A stretch of 6,750 bases of DNA from assembly GCA_937980285.1 (NCBI GenBank), contig CALJQI010000430.1, forward strand, positions 1 to 6,750, in the 5' to 3' direction. The position numbers and the translations under genes were made by a program. The notes beneath the pieces are model-generated. The model was not told the DNA's origin. It saw nothing but the letters and a program-made list of their open reading frames with translations, and made no database searches. This DNA comes from an uncultured Gammaproteobacteria bacterium. GTDB taxonomy: Bacteria; Pseudomonadota; Gammaproteobacteria; GCA-001735895. Below, piece by piece: positions 1 through 5,448 of this stretch (positions within the stretch are counted from its first letter, which is position 1; the number at the start of each line of letters is the position of its first letter).

Positions 1-1269
1 AACCTGCGGCGAAATCAGGTGCTTGAGCACGCGCCGCGCCGTCGTCAGGCTGGACTGCAGCACCAGGTTTGCCTCGACCCGGTCGAAGGCGATCTGGTTT
101 TCATGGTCGTTCTGGCGGACGATGGTAAAGGCGTCGGGCTTGAGCGCGCGCACGCTCATCAGGATGCTCAGGTTGACGTGATCGTCGTCGGTGCCGGCGA
201 CGACACCGGCGGCGTGATCGAGGCCGGCGGCGATCAGCGATTCGCGGTTGGCCTGGTCGTTGATGATGCGCGCGGCGCCCTCGATCCTTTCGATCTTGGG
301 ATCGATGATTACCGGCTTGATCCCGTTTTGCACGAAATGGCGATACATCCAGCGGCCCATTCGGCCATAGCCGCAGATAATCCAGTCGCCGGTAGGCACC
401 GCGATCGGCTTGCCCAGTTTCACGCCCGGGCTGTGCACCAGGCAGGCGTTGAGGTTGTGCAGCCGCGGCGCGGTAATCGCCATGCTCAACAGTTGCGCGA
501 AAATCTCGAACGGGTTGATGATAGTGATGTAGCCCAGCGAATTCAGTTGCTCGATATGTTTTTTAGAGCTCGAGCGGCAAAGGATATGGATATCCGGATT
601 GAGCAGGCGCGTCATCGTCGATATGCGCGCATTGATCTCTTCGTTGACGGTTAGAATCACCAGCGCCCTGCAATTGGGCATTTGTACGCCGGCGTCGATC
701 AGGTGTTTGGGCACCGCCGGGTCTGCGCACAGCCCGGGCATGTCGAGGTGATAGTCGCGCAGGCGCAGCGCCTTGATGCGCTCGGGATCGATGTCGATGA
801 CGACCCCGCGCATCCAGTTGTCGCTGAGGCCGCGCGCCAGCAGGCTGCCGGTGTCGCCGAAGCCGCAAACGATGAAGAAGGGTTGCTGGATGGCGCGCAC
901 CGAACGCGCGAACTGATGCTCGTTGAGCGCCAGTAGAAAATGCGGGTTCTGCACCAGGCGGAAGATCGAGCCGATGGCGTAAAGCCAGGCGACGACGCCC
1001 ATGTAAATGCAGACGATGGCCCACAGGCGCTGCGCGTCGGTGAATTCGGTCGGTATTTCGCCGAACCCGGTGGTGGTCGCGGTATAGGTGAAAAAGTAGA
1101 ACGCGTGGAACAGGCTCATGTTCGCCGGATTGCCGTCGGCGTCCTGTCCGGGGATCAGGGCCATGCCGATGATGCCGATGGCGTAGACCACGATGAGCGC
1201 GAAAATCGGGCCGCGCATGTAGCGCAGCACGACCATGGATACGCGGTCGAGATCCGAGGTGGTAGCCAT
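1..1269 (-). CDS. Two-RCK potassium channel-like protein (3' end beyond window)
   Basis: An open frame of 423 codons runs from an ATG at 1269 to the left edge with no stop, so the C-terminus is missing. Residues 21-39 and about 83-105 are hydrophobic helices flanking a pore helix and filter: T66-T67-G68-F69-G70-E71, in the place of T-V-G-Y-G-D. Two Rossmann TrkA-N/RCK domains follow. The first has G136-x-G138-x-x-G141 and acidic D159/D161 after strand 2. The second has G300-x-G302-x-x-G305 and D323. In this family a two-helix pore forms a tetramer in the inner membrane, and cytosolic RCK domains gate it by binding nucleotide or ions. The start lies 9 bases after the stop of the upstream membrane-protein gene and has only a weak ribosome site, so translational coupling is likely. 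The family call is confident. Actual K+ selectivity is inferred, given the variant filter. Confidence 0.9.
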   Translation of the reverse strand, partial: MATTSDLDRVSMVVLRYMRGPIFALIVVYAIGIIGMALIPGQDADGNPANMSLFHAFYFFTYTATTTGFGEIPTEFTDAQRLWAIVCIYMGVVAWLYAIGSIFRLVQNPHFLLALNEHQFARSVRAIQQPFFIVCGFGDTGSLLARGLSDNWMRGVVIDIDPERIKALRLRDYHLDMPGLCADPAVPKHLIDAGVQMPNCRALVILTVNEEINARISTMTRLLNPDIHILCRSSSKKHIEQLNSLGYITIINPFEIFAQLLSMAITAPRLHNLNACLVHSPGVKLGKPIAVPTGDWIICGYGRMGRWMYRHFVQNGIKPVIIDPKIERIEGAARIINDQANRESLIAAGLDHAAGVVAGTDDDHVNLSILMSVRALKPDAFTIVRQNDHENQIAFDRVEANLVLQSSLTTARRVLKHLISPQV

Positions 1270-1278
1270 TGTCTGAGA

Positions 1279-1662
1279 CTAGCGGCGTGAAATCAGCGTG
1301 TCGCCGACGACGATGACGACGGTGACGATACTGGCGATCAGCGCGCCGCCGGCGAGCGAGACGATGTTGGCCATGGACTCCGGGCCCGGGCCCGAGGCGG
1401 TTTCGTTCTCGGCGATGATCCACACCACGCGCGCGGCGATCAGCAACACGTCGACCACCAGGCTGCTGGCCAGCAGCAGCGCGCCGACCTGCGAGCGGTC
1501 GCCGAGTTTCAGCCCGGTGGCGATCAGGTTGATGAGGATGGCGATGGTCAGCATCCACACGCTGTGGTGGCTGGCGTTGTCGAGGTCGCCCATGACGAAG
1601 GCGAAGGTGAAGGTAAGCGCCAGTATAATAACAAACCCAAAAACGACGCGTTCCAGGTTCAT
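1279..1662 (-). CDS. Small four-helix membrane protein, channel operon partner (DUF6394-like)
   Basis: This encodes 127 residues from the ATG at 1662. That start is preferred because GAGAGG (1670-1675) lies 7 bases upstream; an ATG at 1668 is only 1 base from that site. A 148-residue version from 1725 would add a basic, non-conserved-looking leader that contains the probable promoter. Hydrophobic segments lie near residues 7-24, 34-52, 59-84 and 97-120. A charged connector with G-D-x-D-N (25-29) and paired His (32-33) follows helix 1, and K-L-G-D-R (52-56) lies between helices 2 and 3. The pattern fits the uncharacterised family I remember as DUF6394; that assignment is from memory. No enzymatic motif is visible. 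Its position directly before an RCK channel suggests an accessory subunit or a co-regulated membrane protein, which is inference. Confidence 0.85.
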   Translation of the reverse strand: MNLERVVFGFVIILALTFTFAFVMGDLDNASHHSVWMLTIAILINLIATGLKLGDRSQVGALLLASSLVVDVLLIAARVVWIIAENETASGPGPESMANIVSLAGGALIASIVTVVIVVGDTLISRR

Positions 1663-1669
1663 ATCCATA

Positions 1670-1675
1670 CCTCTC
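1670..1675 (-). promoter_or_regulatory. Ribosome binding site deciding the start of the small membrane protein
   Basis: The minus strand reads GAGAGG, 7 bases before the ATG at 1662. This supports the 127-residue start over the longer upstream reading and over the ATG at 1668. Confidence 0.65.
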
Positions 1676-1696
1676 TTTGGTGTTGCTGTGGCAACA

Positions 1697-1725
1697 AGAA
1701 TACGCCGATGCGGCCGCCGCGTCAC
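1697..1725 (-). promoter_or_regulatory. Candidate sigma70 promoter for the membrane protein-channel operon
   Basis: On the minus strand GTGACG (1720-1725; four of six matches to TTGACA) is separated by exactly 17 bases from TATTCT (1697-1702; four of six matches to TATAAT). A transcript would start near 1690, with a leader of about 28 bases before the ATG at 1662. A small inverted repeat, GTTGC/GCAAC (1682-1695, 4-base loop), sits at the predicted start site and could be an operator, or it may be chance. The call rests on consensus matching only. Confidence 0.4.
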
Positions 1726-1807
1726 CTGCCCGCAAAACAGTCGATTTATCCGTCGCGGCTAGTATCATGTTCGCCATCTTCATTTCCATTTCAGCTTGAG
1801 TCCGAAC

Positions 1808-3007
1808 ATGAGCGATGATTTTCCGTCGATCGTCGACGCCGAGACCCAGCGCGGCATCCAGGCTTACCGCGTCGGGCAGGTTCGACGGCGACTGCTCGAG
1901 GCCGATTGCGCGGCGATCGTGCTGTTCGACCCGGTACATATCCGCTATGCCACCGGCACGCGCAACATGCAGGTCTGGAGCATGCACAATATTTGCCGCT
2001 ACGCGGTGCTGTTCGCCAGCGGCGAGACGGTGCTGTTCGAGCTGCCGAGCTCGGCGCATCTGTCGCGCGGGTTGGTCGACGACATTCGTCCCGCGTTGAC
2101 CACCGATTTCATGGCGGTAGGCCCACGCGGCAGCGAGATGGGACGGCGCTGGGCTGCGTCGATGATTTCGCTATTGCGCGAAAAGGGCATAGCGCAGAAC
2201 CGGCTCGCTATCGACCGCGCCGACCTCACGCTGGTGCTGGAAAGCCAGCGCCAGTCGCTGCAGCTGGTCGAAGGCCAGTCGATCATGGAAAAGGCGCGCG
2301 CGGTCAAATCGCTCGACGAAGTCGAGGTCCTGCGTCGTTCGTTGCAAACCTGCGAACAAAGCGTCGCCGCGATGCGCGAAAAGCTGCAACCCGGCTTGCG
2401 CGAATCCGACGCGCTGGCGATGCTGATCGACGGCAGTATCCAGCGCGGCGGCGAGTATCCCGAAACCCGCCTGCTCAGCACCGGGCCGCGCACCAATCCC
2501 TGGTTCCAGGAAACCTCGGATCGCGTCATCGAAAACGGCGACATGATCGCCTTCGACACCGACCTGATCGGACCGATGGGTTATTACAACGATATATCGC
2601 GCAGCTGGGTAGTCGGCGACGTCAGGCCCGACGACAGGCAGCGGCGGCTGTACGAACTCGCCTACGCGCAGATGCAGCACAATACCGAGCTGCTGAAACC
2701 GGGCATCGGATTTCTCGAGTATTCGGACAAGGCTTACCAGTTGCCGGATGAATGCATTGCCAACCGCTATGCCGATGTCGCCCACGGCTGCGGCCTCGGT
2801 GTCGAGTACCCGTTCATCTGGTACCGCGAAGACGAGGAATGGGGTGCCTACGACGGCCTGTTCGAGGAGAACATGGTGGTCTGCATCGAATGCTATGTCG
2901 GCGAGCTCGGCGGCCGCGAGGGCGTCAAGCTGGAACAACCGGTGTGGCTCAGCGCCGACGGACCGGTGCTGTTGTCGGACTATCCCTTCGAGCTGGATTA
3001 CCTGTAA
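1808..3007 (+). CDS. M24-fold metalloenzyme, DddP-like (creatinase/aminopeptidase P family)
   Basis: This encodes 399 residues from the ATG at 1808; a TTG at 1796 would add four residues. Neither has a strong ribosome site, and ATG is preferred. A creatinase-type N-terminal domain covers about residues 15-155, including the stretch I-R-Y-A-T-G-T-R-N-M-Q (45-55). A pita-bread catalytic domain covers about 165-399. The metal ligands are D250, D252, D262, H326, E361 and E376. These equal DddP D295, D297, D307, H371, E406 and E421 (numbering recalled from the Ruegeria lacuscaerulensis enzyme) at a constant offset of 45. Tyr366 of DddP corresponds to Y321. The proposed catalytic Asp377 corresponds to V332. 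The protein is therefore a likely two-metal cytosolic hydrolase or lyase with unknown substrate, either a DddP relative or an Xaa-Pro peptidase relative. No signal peptide is seen. It is transcribed alone, divergent from the channel operon. Confidence 0.92.
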   Translation: MSDDFPSIVDAETQRGIQAYRVGQVRRRLLEADCAAIVLFDPVHIRYATGTRNMQVWSMHNICRYAVLFASGETVLFELPSSAHLSRGLVDDIRPALTTDFMAVGPRGSEMGRRWAASMISLLREKGIAQNRLAIDRADLTLVLESQRQSLQLVEGQSIMEKARAVKSLDEVEVLRRSLQTCEQSVAAMREKLQPGLRESDALAMLIDGSIQRGGEYPETRLLSTGPRTNPWFQETSDRVIENGDMIAFDTDLIGPMGYYNDISRSWVVGDVRPDDRQRRLYELAYAQMQHNTELLKPGIGFLEYSDKAYQLPDECIANRYADVAHGCGLGVEYPFIWYREDEEWGAYDGLFEENMVVCIECYVGELGGREGVKLEQPVWLSADGPVLLSDYPFELDYL

Positions 3008-3062
3008 ATTGGCGCCGCTGGTTAGCCGGCTCTCGAGGTATCGGGCGCCCAGCCTGCCAATT
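3007..3062. terminator. Imperfect inverted repeat between convergent genes, possible terminator
   Basis: The arms AATTGGC (3007-3013) and GCCAATT (3056-3062) are complementary, and inside them GCTGG (3017-3021) pairs with CCAGC (3049-3053). The stem would fill the 57-base gap between the M24 gene and the converging secreted-protein gene. No T-run follows on either strand, so intrinsic termination is doubtful. Confidence 0.25.
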
Positions 3063-3064
3063 GC

Positions 3065-3400
3065 TCAAGGAATGACGCTTACGGAAGAAATTTCCGAGAA
3101 ACCGTCGATATTGCAACTTCCGGTAACATAGACGCTCAGCCGAAGATTCGATTTTATTCCCTCGAGCAGCAGGTTAAACATTTTATCCGAGCCGCGCGAG
3201 CCGTAGTCCTGGTAAAACCAGCTTTCGTCCTTACAGCCGCTCGGGTTTGATTTAACCGGCAGTCTGAATTTGTAATAGTGATGGCTGGTCGGAACCAGCT
3301 CGGCGACGGTCGCGTAATCTGTCCATCCGGCTCTGGAATGAGCAACTTGTGAAAAGAGTATTGCGGCCGCCGCGGTGATGGTTAAAGTCCGTCTTTTCAT
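3065..3400 (-). CDS. Small secreted two-cysteine protein, unknown function
   Basis: This encodes 111 residues from the ATG at 3400, chosen because GGAG (3406-3409) lies 5 bases upstream and because it begins a classic signal peptide. A frame extending to 3454 would bury that signal peptide behind 18 mostly charged residues. Residues 1-5 are basic, 6-20 hydrophobic, and S-R-A at 22-24 is a plausible signal peptidase I site, leaving a mature protein of about 87 residues that begins G-W. The mature part has alternating hydrophobic residues, N-P-S-G-C (52-56), W-F-Y (61-63) and T-G-S-C (93-96). C56 and C96 are its only cysteines and could form a disulfide in the periplasm. The layout matches small periplasmic hypothetical proteins I have seen in Gammaproteobacteria. 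No function can be assigned. It lies 147 bases downstream of the glycosyltransferase-like gene and converges on the M24 gene. Confidence 0.8.
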   Translation of the reverse strand: MKRRTLTITAAAAILFSQVAHSRAGWTDYATVAELVPTSHHYYKFRLPVKSNPSGCKDESWFYQDYGSRGSDKMFNLLLEGIKSNLRLSVYVTGSCNIDGFSEISSVSVIP

Positions 3401-3405
3401 TTCTG

Positions 3406-3409
3406 CTCC
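3406..3409 (-). promoter_or_regulatory. Ribosome binding site for the small secreted protein
   Basis: The minus strand reads GGAG, 5 bases before the ATG at 3400. It supports the short start, which exposes the signal peptide. Confidence 0.6.
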
Positions 3410-3430
3410 AGGTCTTTGCCTTTTATCTTT

Positions 3431-3464
3431 AGCCAGGACGGCATCAAAAATCACCGGCCTGGCT
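3431..3464. repeat. 11-base hairpin in the leader of the secreted-protein gene
   Basis: The arms AGCCAGGACGG (3431-3441) and CCGGCCTGGCT (3454-3464) pair at ten of eleven positions, with one A-G mismatch and a 12-base loop. The hairpin lies between the stop of the glycosyltransferase-like gene (3548) and the start of the secreted-protein gene (3400), about 30 bases before the latter. On the minus strand it is followed by A-rich sequence, not a T-run, so it is not a standard terminator for that direction. On the plus strand a pyrimidine-rich stretch follows, but no plus-strand gene ends here. It could be a leader RNA structure, an operator, or a processing or attenuation element. Confidence 0.5.
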
Positions 3465-3547
3465 CTCTCTTCCTTCTCGCTGGTCTATATTGTCGCCGAA
3501 TCAGGGCATTCGATAAACCGGGTAAGCCAAAGGCTGTCCTGGCAATG

Positions 3548-5167
3548 CTATTGGCCCAGGCTGTTCAGCAGTCGCAAGTTATACAGCGCAGAGGCATTGC
3601 CTGGCGACTGTTCCAGCAAATCGTTGAGAATTTCCCTGGCGAGGCTGTACTTTTTTAGCTGGATTAACGTGCTGGCATAATTTTGCAACAGGGAAATGTT
3701 CGTTCGATCGAACAGGTAGGCGCGACTGAAATATTTTTCAGCCTCGTGGTATCGATGCGTAAAAGCGTAGGCGTTGGCCAGCAGGTATAGCGCGTACTTG
3801 TCATCGGGGCCCAGCTTCAGGGCTGTTAACAATGGCTGAATTGCGGCCTGGTACTGCTTATGTTCCATGCGCGCCTGCGCCAGGTAGATGAACCCGCGCG
3901 GGATATTAGGAGCTGATTGGGTGATGTGGCTATAAAGCGTTTCCCGAGTGTTCCATACATAAGTCATCTGATGTGACTGGTATGTGAAATAAGCGGTTAA
4001 TCCCGCCATTGCCAGCAAAATCGTCATGCGTAGTTTTTGCAACTGGTTTGACAGGATTATACTCGCCAGCAGGATCGGCAGTATGGCGAGGGTCAATAAA
4101 AAATAATGATCGTAATGGACAATGAAGACGGGAAAGCCATGGCGAAGCGGCATGATGTTCAGGTACGGGATAAGCACGATCAATGCCGCTAGAGCGCCGA
4201 ACAAGGCCTGGTATAAACGCCGGCGCCACAGGTAGGCGAGCGTGACCAGGCAAATCAGCGTTGGAAGCCATTCGTGATTGGTGATTAGCTTCGTTGGCCT
4301 GGCTATCTCGTACTCGAAGGAAAGATTTGTCGGCATCAGCAGGTGCGAGGCGAATGTATAAAAAGTCCTGACGATTGTGCTGATCCAGATGCTGAAGTCC
4401 TGCCCCACCTGGCTTGCGTCCGCCACGTGCTGCATGGCGATATAGAATTGATAGCCGAATATGGGCCAGGATGCCGCGCTAATCGCGGCCAGGTGCCCGT
4501 AGCGTATGCTTTTGTGTTCTATTTGTTGCCTGTAAATGAACTCGTAGGCGGCAAACACAAGCGGCAAAATAAACGCGCTTCCCTTGGATAACTGGGCCAT
4601 TGCGACGTAAGCGCAGGTTAATGCCAGGCTGTATTTTCCAAACAACCGGGCGCTATAGGCATGAAGCGCCAGCACGCTGAATAATGCATATAGCAGTTCC
4701 TTTCTGCTGGATATGGAGGCGACGCTTTCAACATTCAGCGGGTGTGTGACACAGGCGCAGACTATGGCTAACAGGAAGAGTGAGTTATTGTGGTTTTGCC
4801 TGCCTGCTTCGTTGCCTGGCTGGAATCGCAGGGCCAGTTTCCAGGCGGCCAGCGCGAGCACGAACATCAAAACAATATTCGTCAGTCGATAACCTTTAGG
4901 ATTGGAGCCCCATACCTGCTTCTCCAGGATAAAAGTCAGGTTGGTCAGAGGGGTATACAGTTTGCCGATGGTATGCTCGAGCTGATGTACATAGCCCGTG
5001 TCGTCACCGTTGAATTCAGCCGGCCCGGTCAGAAGGGGCAGGTAAATCGAAAACACCAGTATCAGTAAGATTGCCGAGGCGGCAAACCAGTGCATCGATG
5101 GCGAATTTCGAATTCTGTTTTCTCCATCGGCAGGCGATTCGCTCGCCGCCAGGCCATGCGCCTTCAT
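3548..5167 (-). CDS. TMTC/GT-C-like membrane glycosyltransferase with C-terminal TPRs
   Basis: This encodes 539 residues. A short cytosolic N-terminus (1-25) precedes a first membrane helix (about 27-47) and then N-G-D-D (53-56), the acidic pair in the first periplasmic loop typical of GT-C enzymes. K-G-Y-R-L-T-N (91-97), T-H-P-L-N-V-E-S-V-A (141-150) with S-R-K-E-L (154-158), L-S-K (193-195) and Y-D-H-Y-F-L-L (352-358) match the order of signatures in TMTC-type proteins. About ten hydrophobic segments run to residue 396. Three TPR units of exactly 34 residues follow (424-457, 458-491, 492-525), plus a partial fourth. Family knowledge suggests a polyprenyl-phosphate-sugar-dependent transferase acting on the periplasmic face, with TPRs binding the protein acceptor; substrate and sugar are unknown. 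The ribosome site at 5167 is weak (GGTGGG upstream), and Met25 is a less likely alternative start. GC is lower than in the flanking genes. Confidence 0.85.
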   Translation of the reverse strand: MKAHGLAASESPADGENRIRNSPSMHWFAASAILLILVFSIYLPLLTGPAEFNGDDTGYVHQLEHTIGKLYTPLTNLTFILEKQVWGSNPKGYRLTNIVLMFVLALAAWKLALRFQPGNEAGRQNHNNSLFLLAIVCACVTHPLNVESVASISSRKELLYALFSVLALHAYSARLFGKYSLALTCAYVAMAQLSKGSAFILPLVFAAYEFIYRQQIEHKSIRYGHLAAISAASWPIFGYQFYIAMQHVADASQVGQDFSIWISTIVRTFYTFASHLLMPTNLSFEYEIARPTKLITNHEWLPTLICLVTLAYLWRRRLYQALFGALAALIVLIPYLNIMPLRHGFPVFIVHYDHYFLLTLAILPILLASIILSNQLQKLRMTILLAMAGLTAYFTYQSHQMTYVWNTRETLYSHITQSAPNIPRGFIYLAQARMEHKQYQAAIQPLLTALKLGPDDKYALYLLANAYAFTHRYHEAEKYFSRAYLFDRTNISLLQNYASTLIQLKKYSLAREILNDLLEQSPGNASALYNLRLLNSLGQ

Positions 5168-5448
5168 TCGCGCCCACCCGTTGTGTCTGCCGCTCCGGCA
5201 ATTTCACAGATGCGCTCGTTTGTAACGGAAAAACTCACTTTAAGCTGGAAAAGGTCGCAATGATTCACGGATTATAACCCAGCCAAATGCATCGAGGTCT
5301 GCCTGTGATCTTCTGACATAGGCCTGTAGTTGCTTTCGAGAGACGGCTTTTGACTGGTCTTATCCTCTGTGAAGGATCCTGCAAGCGTTTCCTGTCTCTG
5401 GTTTCAGCAGTATTTCCATTGTGCACTGGTAGTGGTGTCGCGGGGAGC
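5168..5448. other. 281-base intergenic region, low GC, no gene seen
   Basis: This separates the Mur-ligase-like gene from the glycosyltransferase-like gene; both lie on the minus strand. I see no convincing open frame, tRNA or terminator with a T-run. A 5-base stem, ATCCT/AGGAT (5362-5377), is too small to interpret. The only notable element is a perfect TATAAT on the minus strand, listed separately. The length of the gap suggests that the two genes are separate transcription units. Confidence 0.6.
5271..5276 (-). promoter_or_regulatory. Candidate -10 box for the glycosyltransferase-like gene
   Basis: The minus strand reads TATAAT exactly, about 104 bases before the ATG at 5167. At 17- and 18-base spacing the -35 position (GACCTC or AGACCT) does not match TTGACA. 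CAGACC at 19-base spacing matches only three positions, and there is no TGn extension. If used, the promoter probably needs an activator. Confidence 0.35.

Noticed and set aside
19..1290. Plus-strand frames of 211, 84 and 116 codons opposite the channel gene
   Set aside because: They are antisense to a clear two-RCK channel frame that runs unbroken through the region, and show no domain of their own.
1741..1768. Possible plus-strand promoter (TCGATT, then TATCAT with a 16-base spacer) for the M24 gene
   Set aside because: Only three of six -35 positions match and the -10 box is weak. The arrangement is no better than expected by chance.
563..2059. A 498-codon open frame on the minus strand
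   Set aside because: It overlaps the channel gene, the small membrane-protein gene and the start of the M24 gene in other frames. Its translation is rich in Arg, His, Pro and Ala with no recognisable domain, which is typical of a shadow frame in GC-rich DNA.
1906..2751. A 281-codon plus-strand frame and a 255-codon antisense frame (2171-2938) inside the M24 gene
   Set aside because: The M24 frame has the complete set of metal ligands and a family-wide match. The other frames give Arg/Ala-rich low-information protein and no ribosome sites were seen.
1808..3007. Naming the M24 gene dddP
   Set aside because: The overall match and metal site agree, but the residue at the position of the proposed catalytic Asp377 is Val, so DMSP lyase function is not supported.
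5362..5377. ATCCT/AGGAT hairpin in the intergenic region as terminator of the Mur-ligase gene
   Set aside because: The stem is five bases, there is no T-run, and it lies about 70 bases or more past the stop codon.
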